Positions 1-57,258 of a stretch of DNA of 64,000 nucleotides are shown piece by piece (within the stretch, counting starts at the first letter, position 1; each line of letters begins with the position of its first letter). Position numbers and translations under genes: made by a program. The DNA is from Ficedula albicollis. Its lineage: Eukaryota > Chordata > Aves > Passeriformes > Muscicapidae. Below the pieces are notes generated by a model. That model was not told the origin of the DNA, did not search any database, and worked only from the letters and a program-made list of their open reading frames with translations. Where the stretch lies: the NCBI RefSeq assembly GCF_000247815.1, contig NC_021686.1, forward strand, positions 8,586,800 to 8,650,799. The letters are read 5' to 3'.

Positions 1-277
1 GTGTCCCCAGCCAGTCCCACCCTTCCCAGGGCCCTCCTGTCCCGTTGGGGCAGGACACATCTTCCAGTCCCTGGGAAGAGCTTCCTTGGTTGTTCCTTGA
101 ATCTGCCCTCCCCATTTTAAGGAGTCACAGACAATGAATGACCAAAGCCAGTCTGATTCTGGTTTTCAGGCTGATTTTCTCCTCTGCACATCTGGAATTC
201 CTGCTTATGCTTGCTTACCTGGGCACCCCAAGTGCCCCTGCTGACACCTGTTTCTGCCCCCTCTTGCTCCCCTGCAG

Positions 278-10740
<10,463 letters not shown>

Positions 10741-13297
10741 GGATGGAAGGGGAGGAGGCCGAGCCTTTCTCCCATGAGCAGGTGCAGGAGATCCCCGCTG
10801 GCTCACAGGGAGCAGCTGTGGGTGTTCGATGCCCCCGGCTGTAACTGGCCACAGGTGGGGCTGGGGTGGGCACAGGGGGACGGGACAAAGCTCCCCCCCT
10901 TCCCTGCTGGCTGTGCCGGATGGGAAAGGGAGAGGAGAGCCCCAAGGCTTGAAGGTTTGAACCAAGTCTTGGATTTTTGTCGACCAGACGCACTGTGGAG
11001 GAAAGCGACAGCTTTTGAGAAGGTATTTAACCCACCTTGTTTTTTAAAGCATAAATAGATATATAGGGAAATGCTATCTACACCCAGAGCAGTTAATTTC
11101 CAGTATTGGCTACTTTTATCCTCCAGAAATTGGTACTATTATTTGTATTTAAAGAAATCCAATATTTAAAACAAAGGACATTGCAGCGAGCTGGGGACAA
11201 AGAGACCCCTGGGCTGTCTCAGACACCTCCCAGTGTGGGGTTCCCAACTCCCAGTGTGGGGTTCTGGGGTTCCCAAACTCCCAGTGTGGGGTTCCCAACG
11301 TGCTGGTGTCACTGTGGTCCCCACCTGTCCTGTCCCCCCGCCGTGGCCCCGGGGTGCAGGCGCCGCTGGCTGCTTGGCTTCTCTAACCCAAGGAATGTAT
11401 TGCCCTAAGTACATGTATTATTTTTTTTTTGTTTACTTGTTCCTATGTACTGCCCAGCACTTTAAACAAGGCTTTCCTCGGCTACCAGTGACACGTGCGA
11501 GCTAAGAATGGGATAATATATCACAAAAGCAGTATTTTGTTTGTTTAAATCATAAACTGAAATGGGCAGGGAGGAGGGGAGCGCAGCCCCAGCTCAGGCA
11601 GCTGTGCCAGCACCTTCCCTGAGCACAAAGGAGGCAGGTGAAGCCCTGAGGGAGATTTTTTTGGGGTCCCTCCAGCCCTGCCAGCTGGGATTCACCATGA
11701 GCTGGGCCACAGCTGCTGGGTTACAGCTGGCCTGTGCCATGGAGCCCCCCAGATCACAGCCTGGGGGTGTCTGAAGCCCCCCCAGGGGCTGCCCTCCCCT
11801 CCTCAGCCCCATTTCACCTTATGGCTATTGTAAGTAATTTATATGGGGTTTGTTTGGTTTTTAAATGTATATATTTTTGTATGTTTGCTATATTTTCATA
11901 GCATCGGTACCGTGTTTGAAACATGTAGATAGGAGACAGAACACTATTGTCAGAGTTATTTAAAGGATGTATTAAGTGCTTCTTCCTGGGAATGTCCCGT
12001 GTATATAAGGATTGGGTGTCTGTGTGTGTGTGGTGCGTGTGCTCTCCTGGGCTGGCTCGGGGCAGTGGCCACAGGTGGATGGGGAAAAGCCCCCAGTGGG
12101 CTCTGTGTGTTCCAGAACCTGCTCCATGCTCTGGACAGGCGAGAGGCTGGAATGGAAGGCTGAAGGGGGCAGAGCTGCAGGGCAGGGGAGACTTTTCCAG
12201 GTGGAGAGAGGGGGCTCCTAAAGCACTTGCACTGCTCCATCCTCTCCTGAGCCTCCCCTGCAGCCCCAGCTGTGCTGGGTACTTGTGGAGATTTCATTCC
12301 AGCATCTGTGTGCTCCCTTGGGGCTGCAGGGGACACTGGCTGCTCTGGGATGCCTTTGGGACAGGTCTAAGTTACCTTTGGAAAACTCAGGTGCTGTGCA
12401 GGACAGATGATGTAGAAATGTTGTGAAGGGATGAGGGCAGGAGAAGATGAGTGAGGTGGTGCTTGGTCGGCGTGGAGGTGTTGGGAGAGCAGCGGGCTCA
12501 GAGAACAGAGAAATGGCACAGAGGGGAAAAATGCAATCCTGGTCACCAGGACAGGGTGGGAGAGGGCAGAGAAGGGCCCAGAGGGCAGGAGTGGGACAGG
12601 GAGCAGGCAGAACCAGCAGCTGCAGGCTGAGCCCGGGGCTGGGACCAGGTGCTGGTCAGCTTTGTGCTCAGAAAAAAACCCTGGTTTTCAAGCCAGACAT
12701 AGAAAACCATTTGCCTTGGATGTTTTGTTCCTCTAACTTCCCAGGCAGCACAGCACCAGGCTCAGCTCTGGCACATGTCCATGGCTCCATTTTGGTGACA
12801 GGGACAGTGCCAGAGCAGTGTCCCCAAATCCAGGCAGTAAGAGAAGTGGTGAGGAGCCCCACAAATCAAGGCAGTAAGAGAAGTGGTGAGGAGCCCCAGA
12901 GACCTGGGATATCCTCAGGGCTGGAGCCCCTCCAGCTCCAAAGCTCCTTTCCCCACACACCTGCCCTGGCACAGCCCCTCTCACCTGTGTGACAGACCCA
13001 GTCACCCCAAGGGCTCTGTGGGAATATTCAGTGTTTGAAGTGTCCCAAATGAACCAAGCAGGTCTTGGAAGTCTCTTGAAGAGCCAAAAAGTTCAGTTCC
13101 TGATACAGAGGTCAGTTCTCAGCTGGAGTATCCTCATTAGAAGAGGTTGGGAGTAGGAGGGAAGGAGACAGAGGCAGGAGGGGCCAGCAGGGCCCCAAAT
13201 GTTTTTGAGCAGCCATTCCTAAGCTAAGGGGCAGCTGGAACAAAGATGCTCCCCAAATCCATCTGGATTTTTGTTCCCCAGCACCTGTTCCTTGCCC

Positions 13298-13323
13298 TGT
13301 GTGTGTGTGTGTGTGTGTGTGTG
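13298..13323. repeat. TG dinucleotide microsatellite
   Basis: Thirteen TG units in the presumed PKD1 3' UTR. Confidence 0.95.
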
Positions 13324-13903
13324 ACTTTACCAAGTGCTCCTCCTGCTCAGAGAGGAGCAGAAACGGGATCAGACAACTGCCCTACTTCCCTGAAGTATGG
13401 AGAGCAGCTCTGCCACCCACAGTTCCTTGAAAAGCCCAGCCCTGCGTGGTGGGCAGCACCCACAGCCTCCAGCACTCCAGTTCTCAGTGCAGCAGCTCCT
13501 GTGCCAGCTCCAGCAGCGTCCCAGGGTCCCCTCCATGGCCCAGCTCAGGCTCAGTCATGGAGCTGCACCCTCACAGCAATAACTTGACTCAAAGCCCATA
13601 AATCCCCCTGAATGTATATTTTTGTGTCTGTAGTCACCAAGAGATGGTGTCTTATTTATTGCCTTGAATCTCACAATGATGTATCAGGATCAAGCTGCTG
13701 AAATGAAAAATGAAACCCCCATCCATTCATTCCAAGGGAGAGGGAGGGACTTCTGTAAGTGCCTTATTTTTCTAATTTTTTTTTTTTTTAAACAACAATT
13801 GTGACCAAAATGCCAACGGTTCCTGTCTGGTCAGCATTTCACTGCAAACAAAAATGGTGTATTTTGTAACTGTGGGGATGTTTCTTACAAAGTGACAAAG
13901 TCA

Positions 13904-13909
13904 AATAAA
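13904..13909 (+). terminator. PKD1: PKD1 polyadenylation signal AATAAA
   Basis: AATAAA on the plus strand, followed within about 30 bases by GGTTTTGTCATCC-type GT-rich sequence. It is the last plus-strand signal before the convergent TSC2 3' end. Confidence 0.65.
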
Positions 13910-14209
13910 CACTGACTGCTAAAACCTGGCTCGGGTGGTTTTGTCATCCTCCAGCCACTCCTCTCCACCCCACCCTCATTCTCTCTGCATCCATAATTTT
14001 AATTAATACACTTTCTTTTATCCTCTATCCTATCAGGGCTGGTGTTAATGAATGAGCTCACAGAGGGGGTGGCACAAGGACAAGGCTGGCAGCAAAGTCC
14101 CCTCCCAGCAGAGGGAATATCCCCAGGGAATATCCCAGTCCAGGGACTGGAACCAGGGAAGGAGGAAGGATTTACCCGAGCAGGAAAGAGTTTGAACTTT
14201 CCCAGCACA

Positions 14210-15279
14210 TCAAGATCAGACAAATATTTTATTTCCTTTACGACTCAAACACTCGAACACAACGGACACTTGGTGTTCCCACACACCTGCACAGGTGAGG
14301 GCTGTCTCTCTGTCCCCTCACCTGTCCCTTCACTGTCCCATGTGCACATTGCACTTGTCTTCATCTCCCTCCTGGCAGCCATTCCCAAATCCACGCTTCC
14401 CCCTCACAGACACAGCAGGAGATGAAGTTCTCACAGTATAGTCCAGCTTACAAGGTGCCTCCCAGTTGGGTGCTGTAGTGTGTGGTGCCCTCCTTGCCTC
14501 AGGAAGGGCTGCAAATCCCAGCTCTGTCCACCTGCCCTGGAAGCTCCAACTGAACTGCTTCAGCCTCCCCTGAGAGCTTCCCTGTCAGGGAATAAGCAAA
14601 ACCTGGGGGGAGACGATGCCCCAAGACTTGTCAGCAGTCAAAAAGGGATTTATCAGGTGCATGGGGAAGGATGAGACACCCCAGCATTCCTGCAGCCAGG
14701 GGAAGTTCTGCAGATGGCAAAAATGAAAACAAACCTTGGGAACTTAAGCAGCAGAGAGAACCCAAATTAACTCTTTCCAGATCTGGCAGCAGAACGAGTC
14801 AGAGCCTGAAGAGTCCAAGTGCTGACAGCCCCGAGGTTCAAGGAGGAGCTGGGATTCTGGGGTGCTCAGAAATAGCAACTGGATTTTCAATACTTCATAT
14901 TTCATTCCCAATAAAATCCCACAATTGCTGTACCTTCTTCACTGAGGATCTGCAGACTATCATCCTTTGTCTGCTTCCACCAGGAGCTGGTGTGGAAGGA
15001 GTCCAAAGAAAGGTTCTGCAGGGAAGTCTCCCAACAGAGCAGCTTTGAAACAGCTCAAAATAAACCAAACCAGGTTGGTCCTCTGGGAGTTTCTGCTGGG
15101 AATCCAGTGTGGTCCTCAGGGGCACCCAAAGCTCCTGGCAGGTTCAGTGCCAAGTCCACATGCAAGGAGCAGGCAGGCTCCAGCTCCCCATCCCTGTGTC
15201 CATGCAGTGCAGGGAGCAGCAGGCAGGGAACACAACTCCATGGCCTCAGTGTCCCAGCAGGGACACCCCGAGCCCGGCC
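14210..15279 (-). other. TSC2: TSC2 3' UTR (probable)
   Basis: Between the TSC2 stop and the minus-strand AATAAA near 14230 there is no coding signal or recognisable repeat. A 1.07-kb UTR is inferred. This is longer than I recall for mammals, so an earlier non-canonical site is possible. Confidence 0.5.
14228..14233 (-). terminator. TSC2: TSC2 polyadenylation signal AATAAA (minus strand)
   Basis: TTTATT on the plus strand, read as AATAAA on the minus strand. It faces the PKD1 signal at 13904, about 320 bases away. Confidence 0.55.
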
Positions 15280-47859
<32,580 letters not shown>

Positions 47860-48010
47860 TGCTGCCAAGCGCTGAGGCCCTGCAAACACACAACAGGGGG
47901 ATATTTCAGCAGGAAAACCCCGATAACAGCATCACACTGGGGCTTTCCCAAAGAGCTCAGGTGTCTCCAGCCTTTTCAAACACTGAGGGAGCTCGTGCTG
48001 CTCCTGCCTT

Positions 48011-48162
48011 CAGCAGCCACATCCCACAGCTCCCCATGGAACACAGGGCTCCCTGTCCTAGGAGTTCTGAATGCTCCCTGATTTTTCAGCAGCCACATCC
48101 CACAGCTCCCCACGGAACACAGGGCTCCCTGTCCTAGGAGCTCTGAATGCTCCCTGATTTTT
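48011..48162. repeat. 76-bp tandem duplication upstream of TSC2
   Basis: CAGCAGCCACATCCCACAGC starts at 48011 and 48087. The copies differ by only a few bases. Confidence 0.94.
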
Positions 48163-48714
48163 GCAGTATATCCACGTGCACACACTTTTTGGAGGATGTG
48201 AGCTAGTTCCCGAAGCAAAGGCCAAGCACACCATGCTGTGCTGTCGATGTGGAAGAGAGGAAGGATTTACAAATCTGGGTGCTGGAACATCCAAGCTGTC
48301 ACAGCAAGAGAAAGATGGGGCATGGACAAGGATGGCCATTACAACAACAACCTCCAGAAAGTGTCCCACCTGACCCCTTGACATGACCCTGCACAACCTC
48401 AGGTCCCTCCATCCCCAAGGACATCCCACACCTTGGGCACAGCAATCCCAGGGATGCACCACAGAGCCTGTCCCTGCATCCCAGGGGACATGCCATGGAC
48501 ACCAGCCCAGTGTCACCAGGGGACACGCCATGAAGACCAGCCCAATGTCACCAGGGGACACAGCATGGACACCAGCCCACCATCCTTGGGGACACACACA
48601 GCCCCCAGCCCCCTGTCCCCAGGGACACACGAGCAATGGCACATTGTCCCCCTGCCACCCCCAAACGAGCCAGAACATGCCACATCCCATCCCCAAGCCA
48701 GGAGATGTCACAGA

Positions 48715-49440
48715 TCCCAAACACAGCAGGGGTCACACCCCAGACCCCAAACACAACAGGGATCATAGCACAGACCCCAAATACACTGGGGATCACAGCA
48801 CAGACCCCAAATGCAACAGGAGTCACAGTACAAATCCCCCAAACACAACGGAGTCATACCCCAGACCCCACAAACACAGCAGGGTCACAGCACAGTCCCC
48901 CCCAAACACAATGGGGGTCACAGCACAACCCCCCCAAACACAACGGAGTCATACCCCAGACCCCACCAAACACAGCAGGGTCACAGCACAGTCCCCCCCA
49001 AACACAATGGGGGTCACAGCACAAATCCCCCAAACACAACGGAGTCATACCCCAGACCCCACCAAACACAGCAGGGTCACAGCACAGTCCCCCCCAAACA
49101 CAATGGGGGTCACAGCACAAATCCCCCAAACACAACGGAGTCATACCCCAGACCCCACCAAACACAGCAGGGTCACAGCACAGTCCCCCCCAAACACAAT
49201 GGGGGTCACAGCACAAATCCCCCAAACACAACGGAGTCATACCCCAGACCCCCCCAAACACAGCAGGGTCACAGCACAGTCCCCCCCAAACACAATGGGG
49301 GTCACAGCACAAATCCCCCAAACACAACGGAGTCATACCCCAGACCCCAAACACAGCGGGGGTCACACCCCAGACACCACAAACACAGCGGGGGTCACAC
49401 CCCAGACCCCACAAACACCCAGCGGGGACAGCACAGCCCC
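48715..49440. repeat. 31/32-bp minisatellite organised as 96-bp higher-order units
   Basis: The basic unit is close to CCCCAAACACAACAGGGGTC plus ACAGCACAGAC. From 48841, AAACACAACGGAGTCATACC recurs at 48841, 48936, 49032, 49128, 49224 and 49320, with spacing 95-96. Three sub-units therefore form one higher-order repeat of about six copies. Confidence 0.95.
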
Positions 49441-49443
49441 ACA

Positions 49444-51130
<1,687 letters not shown>

Positions 51131-51641
51131 GGGTATGGACAGCATCGAGAGTATGAGAGATGGATCGTGGCTTCCTGGGAGTGCGGGAAGAGGGGATGGG
51201 GACACGGGGTGTGCAGGAGAGGGGAAATTGCTGATTCTGGGAAGGGGGGAATCGGGGCTGTGCTGGGCACAGGGAGCAGCTGGGGCTGCACCAAGGGCCC
51301 GGCCCGGCTGGGGACAGGGGCTGGCTGTCCTTGTCACATCCCCCCCTGGGCTAGGGGTGCACCTTCAGCAGCCTCACCTGTGTTTGGGACACGTGTCCTC
51401 ATGGTGTGACATGTGACCCTACTGTTGTCACCTGTTGCCACTTGTCTCCCAGGTCCTCCCTCCCTCCCTCACCCTGTGCTGACTCTGCTTGGGACTGGGG
51501 CATGTGCAGTATTTGGGTCGGGACTCAGGGGAGGGAACTCACCCTGGTCAGGGTCCCCTGGGTGCTTGGTGGGGCTGTCACTGAGCTCTGTAAGGGGTGA
51601 AGGCATCTTTCCTCAATGATGGAATCTTCCATCCTATGCAG

Positions 51642-54600
51642 GGAGCCAGATCCAGGGCACGCCCAGCATCCCGAGGCAGAGCAGGAAGAGGAAGAGCCTT
51701 GCCATTGCCTATGAGGGTGATGGGGCTGAGCCCCCGAGAGCGCCCTGGGAGCCACGGGACTGGCGGGAGCAGCTGGAGCGCATCCGGGAGATGAGGAGCA
51801 GCAGGGATGCTCCTGTGGATGAGATGGGAGTGCACAAGTGCTATGACAGCAGTGCACCTCCACAGGTAACAGCATCCACAGGTAACAGCATTTCCACACA
51901 TAACAGCATCCTCGGGTAACATCATCCTGCTGCCAGCTCCACCAGGCACAAGAAAACAGCTTCCCTCATCCTCCTGCTGCCCCTGGATCTGTCCCACTTG
52001 GAATGTTTCCAGGACAGAAACTGGATCATGGCTCTGGGCTGGGATTGGTCCCAGAGGATGTTATGAATGTGAGGGGCAGTGCTGCCTTATGGAGGAAGGT
52101 GCTGCCAGGGCATGAAGCCATGTTCCTTTTTTCCTTAAAAATCTCTGTAGGAGTCCAAGGGAGGTATCCAGCAAAGTGACTGTGGAATGCAGAAGAACAT
52201 GGGAACCACCCATGGGCAGGCATGAAGGAGCAGTGGAGTGGGAATGTGGGGATCACAGAATCTCAGAATTGTTAGGGTGACTTTGGAGACCAGCTAATCC
52301 AACCCCATGGACTTGTAGCAGCTCTGGATTGGGAATGTGGGGATCATCCAGAGGCAGGCTCAGAGGAACAGCAGGACTTGCTGGGCTCTGAGGGAGGGGT
52401 CAGGAGGACACAGCTGGACAGTCTTGGCACATGGAATGCTGTCCTGGCTGCTGGCATCCTGCCCTGGGCTGGGATCCCTAGGGAGAAGATGAGCTCTGAC
52501 CCCAGACCCAGAGCTGTCACACGCTCTCAGCCACGTGGGCTGGCAGCTGAGGCACCGTGGTGCACCACATGGAAATAGCTTCTCTTCCCTGGGGAAAAGA
52601 AAAAGTGGATGTTGTAACCCTCAGCTCCTCACGCGGAAATAGCTTCTCTTCCCTGGGGTTCTTGCTGCCAAGAAAAGTGGATGTTGTAACCCTCAGCTCC
52701 TCACACCATTCCTTTGTACCCTGAGATTTTCCTGCTTCCACGCACTCACCATTCCTTTGTACCCTGAGATTTTCCTTCTTCCACGCACTCAGGGATTTTT
52801 CCTGGTGCACCTGTGGTTTTGTAAACTTTGTAGTTGAGCTGGAGGGAGGATTGTGTCTCATGTTATCCTGGGTCATTTTGGGTTAGTTGCATCATCCTCC
52901 TCACTCTGGTGTGACAGAATCACATCTGGGGAGAAAGAATTGGGAAATAGGAGGTGGGGGGCTGGCTAAACCCTGCGTGGCAGCAGCAGAGGAATTCGTG
53001 GGATTTGTCCTTCTTCTCCCAGTCTCTGTCATCCCAGTTCTTCAGATTTGGTTCCCTGAGGAGCCCACTGGAGCCAGACGCCCAGTTCCTACTGTAGCCT
53101 AGTGGGAAAGGGTTGGGATTTTCAAAGGATGCTTAGAGCAGAAGTTGCATGAAAAATCATTTTGGGATTTTCAAAAGCCGCTTAGAAGTTCAATGAAAAA
53201 TCATTGGGCATTTGTCCTTGTGCATCCTATGGGTCTCTTGAGAATGCCATCCTCAGGAAAAGCTTTGTCCAGCCCTTTGTGGCTCAGCACTGGCATCTTT
53301 GGAGTGAGATCCCAGCAGACAGAGATGTGTCTGTGAGACCTCTGCCCTCTCACAGGTACTGACAGCTGAGCTTGAAGGTGTTTCTTTTCTCCCTTCATTG
53401 TGTGGTGGATTTAAAAGTTTATGGATTATTCCTGTTGCAGCCTTCCAGTCTCTTGGAGGCAGATAGGGCTGAAGGGTAGGAGCACACCCTGCATTGAGGG
53501 AAGTGCTGGATCCTCTAGATCCTCCCAGGGTCCCTGAGTGTCCCCTTTGTCCCCAGGTGATGCGCTACCAGGTGCTGCTGGCCCTGATGCTGTCCAGCCA
53601 GACCAAGGACCAGGTGACGAGCGCTGCCATGCTGCGCCTGCGCCGGCGCGGCCTCACCGTGGACAGCGTGCTGCAGATGGATGAGGACACCCTGGGACAG
53701 ATCATTTATCCCGTGGGCTTCTGGAGGGTGAGTGTGGGATCACCACACAGACACACAGGAACCCCCTGTGCCCTTCTTGTGGGCAGCTCTCCCCTGGAGT
53801 CAGGCTAAAAGCTGGATTTTACCCTAATTTGGGCACTTTGTTTTGCCAGCAAGGTGAGATTCTTGGCTCTAGGGCCTTAGCTCCCAGCATTTTGATTTCA
53901 ACCAGAAGTCAAGGCTCTGTCTCTTGCACAGCTGCCACGTGTGGCCTCACCTGTAACACACACTCAGGAATGCTTGGTTTTCTGGGCTGTGTGTCTATTT
54001 TCCCTGTGCTGGAGAGCAGCTTGGATTGTGTGCCTTTCCCCTTGGTTTTCCAGAACAAGGTGAAGTACATCAAGCAGACCACAGCCATTCTGAAGCAGAA
54101 GTACGGGGGTGACATCCCGAGCACTGTGGAGGAACTGGTGCAGCTGCCAGGAGTTGGGCCCAAAATGGCCCATTTGGCCATGCACATTGCCTGGGACAGC
54201 GTGGCTGGCATAGGTAACTTGGACCCTGTTTTTCCCATCCCTCTCCTAAATCCCAATCCATTCCCCAGGCAGAGGGGAAGCACTGCAGCCCCAGCCCGCA
54301 GGAGCCTGGTGACATCCCTTTGGTTCAGTCCTCTGCAGAGTGTTTTGGTGGGGGAACGATGTGACCCTCAGCCACTCACTCAGTGAGGTGGAGGATTTAG
54401 GCAGCTGCTGTTTCTCCGCAGATTTGATAGCAGAAATTCCCAAGGGAAGTCACTGCCCTGGGGAGCTGGTGCCAGATGGGCTGGACCACCACCTGCAGGG
54501 CCCCTGGGGACAGATTAGTATTCCAAAAGAATGTGCTGCTTGATGGAAGAGCCTGGGAAAGGCAGGATGAGTGAGTGGGCGGGAGCTGGATCCTGCAGCC

Positions 54601-56142
54601 CCTCTGGTGACCATCAGCTGGACAGGCCGTGGCCCCTGCCCTGCATCCAGCAGCCCTTTGGCTCAGTTGTTCTCCTGCTGTGGGGGAGGGAAGTCCAGAG
54701 GTAGCCAAACCAGCCAAGTGTTTTCCAAAGAATTGTGTGCTCAGTTTGATTTGGGAGGCAAGGCTTAGTCTTCCTGTTTACAGCAATTTCCTGGGTTTTG
54801 CCCAATTAGCCCCAGAGACAGGTTTATCACCGCTGATCTAACAATAATACACTTTGCATTCAGAGCTTTTGAGCTCAAAGCACATTATAAACACTGCTCT
54901 AAGCCTCCCAAGCCCTCTCTGCTGGTGGGTATTATGAAATGTGTTTTCCATGCGGGCAGAGGAAGGGGCAGAGATCACGATTTGCGTAACTTCAGCTGAA
55001 ACTCCGGGAGGATGAGAATGTGCAGAGGGACAGGGCCAGGCTCTGTGCCTGCTCCACAGAGCAGGGGAGCCTTGGGAGGGAGGCTGGCTGGGCTGTGCGA
55101 ACCTGGGGAGAGACACCCACCCAAATGCTTTTGGCTCTGGGCCTGGGAAGAAAATGTTTGTGTTTGGAGTGAGCCTCCACTCCCGTTCCACCCTGCTGCT
55201 CCCCTGCCCTGGGCCTGGTGGCTGTCACAGGCAGCTTTGGCTCTGCTCTCTCCGCTCAGGTGTGCCTGACCCACCTAAACTCTGGGCTCTCCCTCCCCAG
55301 CTGTGGACACCCACGTGCACAGGATCTCAAACAGGCTCAAGTGGGTGAAGAAGGAGACCAAGTACCCCGAGGAGACTCGGGTGGCACTGGAGGAGTGGCT
55401 GCCCAGGTGAGCCCTGAGCCCCTGCTGGCTACAGGAGCCATGTCTGCACAAAGTCCTGCTTGGGGCAGTTGCAGGGACTGCATTTTGGCTCCCTCCTCTT
55501 TCCAGGGTTGCAGTAGCTGCAGGTGTTTCCCCTCTGCCAGAGCTGCAGCAGCAGCATCTCACCTGGCAGGTGGTTCTGTTGCTGTCAGATGGATCAGTCA
55601 CCACCAGTGGAGCCCTTGATCCCTGATTTTTGCCTTACCAAGTTTACCATGATCCAAAACAGATGCTTTTCCACACAGGGTCTTGCTGAGCCCAGTAGCC
55701 ACAGCAGCATCAGCCCAGGGCTGGATCCTGGCCCTCACTGGTGATTCATTTTCAGTATCAAACAGCAGCTGGCACGTACACAGGCACATCTCCACACTTG
55801 ACACGTGCCTGAGCACAGGCAGTGTTCCCCCCAGCTCAGCAGGACTAGGAAAGGTTGGGAGGGCTGTTCCTAGCAGGGAGCAGGAAGGGCTGGGACTCAC
55901 CTCCAGGGGAAGCCAGGAGGACAGGCAGAAGGGGAAAGGGATCCCATTAACAGCACAGGTTGTTCCTCACCCCTTCCAAGCAGCTGCATGACAACACTGC
56001 TGTTTCTCCTCTCACCAGGGACCTCTGGAAGGAGATAAACTGGCTCCTGGTGGGCTTTGGGCAGCAGACCTGCCTGCCTGTGAACCCTCGCTGCAGCCAG
56101 TGCCTCAACCAAGACATTTGCCCAGCTGCCAAGAGACTCTGA
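51642..56142 (+). CDS. NTHL1: Endonuclease III-like DNA glycosylase, exons 2-6
   Basis: NTHL1 is a bifunctional glycosylase/AP lyase that removes oxidised pyrimidines in base-excision repair, in the nucleus and mitochondria. Exons: 51642-51865, 53557-53727, 54054-54213, 55301-55406, 56019-56142 (stop TGA), all in phase. Exon 2 has a basic SRKRKS motif (probable nuclear signal) and [18 protein letters not shown]. Exon 3 has [18 protein letters not shown]. The helix-hairpin-helix LPGVGPKMA carries the catalytic Lys (54162-54164), and VDTHVHR carries the catalytic Asp (55306-55308). The C-terminus has the Cys-X6-Cys-X2-Cys-X5-Cys iron-sulphur loop. Exon 2 begins in phase 1, so an upstream exon with the start codon must exist. 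It was not found and may lie in the G-run gap. Confidence 0.96.
52255..52320 (-). mobile_element. Short CR1 terminus
   Basis: ATCACAGAATCTCAGAATTG then TAGGGTGACTTTGGAGACCA and CTAATCCAACCCCATG. Reverse-complement CR1 3' end in NTHL1 intron 2. Confidence 0.7.
52571..52790. repeat. Two adjacent short tandem duplications in an NTHL1 intron
   Basis: GGAAATAGCTTCTCTTCCCT starts at 52571 and 52635, with an indel between copies. ACCATTCCTTTGTACCCTGA starts at 52705 and 52748 (43-base unit). Confidence 0.92.
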
Positions 56143-56452
56143 GGGATCATCCAGCCTTTGGAGAGCTACTGAGCTGCTTGGGCTGAGCCCTGCTAAAGCT
56201 GGGTCTGGCACAGGGCTGGCAGTGTGACTGCAGGGGACAGGAGCCTGCTGCAGCAGCTCCAGGGAACAGCCACTGGCAAGGCTCAGCTCTCCAGAGGAAA
56301 AAAGGGCTTTGAGAGGCAGCAATCCTGCTGGGCCAGAGCTGAAGGCTCCAGCTTTGGTGAACGGCTGAGCACAGCCCAGCTGTGCCACACTGAGTCACTG
56401 GAGAGAAAAGCTTTGTCCTCAGGGACGTGCTGCTGCTTGTAAATACTCGTTT

Positions 56453-56458
56453 AATAAA
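56453..56458 (+). terminator. NTHL1: NTHL1 polyadenylation signal AATAAA
   Basis: AATAAA about 310 bases after the NTHL1 stop, followed by a GGTGGTGAGGGTTTTTTTGC GT-rich element, as expected for a cleavage site. Confidence 0.85.
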
Positions 56459-56619
56459 GGTGGTGAGGGTTTTTTTGCACCCACGAGGTTTGCTGGCATT
56501 TGTGTGACATTGGCTGAGGGGAGGAGAACAAGAGTGACCTCAGCAAGGCTGAACTATGGCAACCTGCCCTGCCACACAACCAGGTGTGCTGCCAGCAGGA
56601 CAAGAGCTGTGCCAGGGGA

Positions 56620-56825
56620 CATCCAGGGTGGACAGCAGGAGGAATTTCTGCATGGAAAAGGTTGTTAAGCATGGGAAGGGGCTGCCCAGGGAGGTAGTGG
56701 AACCAGGGAAAGCCTGGGCATGGCACTCAGTGCTCTGGGCTGGGGACAAGGTGGGAAAGGGGCACAGGTCGAACTCAGGGATCCTGGAGATCTTTTCCAA
56801 ACGTGGTGATCCTGGGATTCTGAGG
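56620..56825 (+). mobile_element. CR1 LINE 3' fragment
   Basis: GGAGGAATTTCTGCATGGAA, AAGCATGGGAAGGGGCTGCC, ATCTTTTCCAAACGTGGTGA and TCCTGGGATTCTGAGG, in plus-strand CR1 order. Confidence 0.9.
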
Positions 56826-57252
56826 TGCAGCTGAAGCCTTCCCAAGCCAGGAGCAGAGGGAATGAGTGACCTCTGTGTCCCGGCAGCAGGACAGGGGTGA
56901 TGCACAGCAGGGCCACTCTGTGTGTGCCACAGGGGTTCCAGCAGCCACGGGAGCCAGGCTGTGTCCCCAGGAGCTGACACGGGGACACCACCACCCCTGC
57001 GTTTTGTTCTTCAAAGAAAGGGCAGTGCCGACTTCATTGTGGAGCTTCAAAGGCATAATTCCAGCTCCTCTTTAAAGAGGCCAGGGAGGAAGCAAAGTTT
57101 ACAATGTGCTAAAGGGCTGCGATTCCGCTCTGGGCTCCCTCCCTGAGCAGCTGAGGAAGGAGCAGATAAGTGCTGGGTACATGGCAAACCAAGTTTATTA
57201 CTGACATTACCGTGTACATGGTGGGTTTGCAATGCTGCTGACAGCCTTAGAC

Positions 57253-57258
57253 TTTATT
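57253..57258 (-). terminator. NHERF2: NHERF2 polyadenylation signal candidate
   Basis: TTTATT on the plus strand, read as AATAAA on the minus strand. A second one is at 57194-57199; I cannot tell which is used. Confidence 0.5.

Larger units (their letters stand above)
10741..13925 (+). other. PKD1: PKD1 3' UTR (probable)
   Basis: No convincing coding exon is seen between the inferred PKD1 stop and the first strong plus-strand polyadenylation signal at 13904. The stretch is AT-richer toward its end and has a 26-bp TG run (13298-13323), short repeats of CAGTGTGGGGTTC near 11230-11300, and a 39-bp direct repeat near 12831-12900. The UTR would be about 3.2 kb. Its right end is an inference from the signal position. 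Confidence 0.6.
56143..57185. other. NTHL1 3' UTR and convergent interval to NHERF2
   Basis: Holds the NTHL1 3' UTR to about 56475, then a CR1 copy (56620-56825) and about 350 bases of unique sequence. No further gene is seen before the NHERF2 minus-strand signals. Confidence 0.7.
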
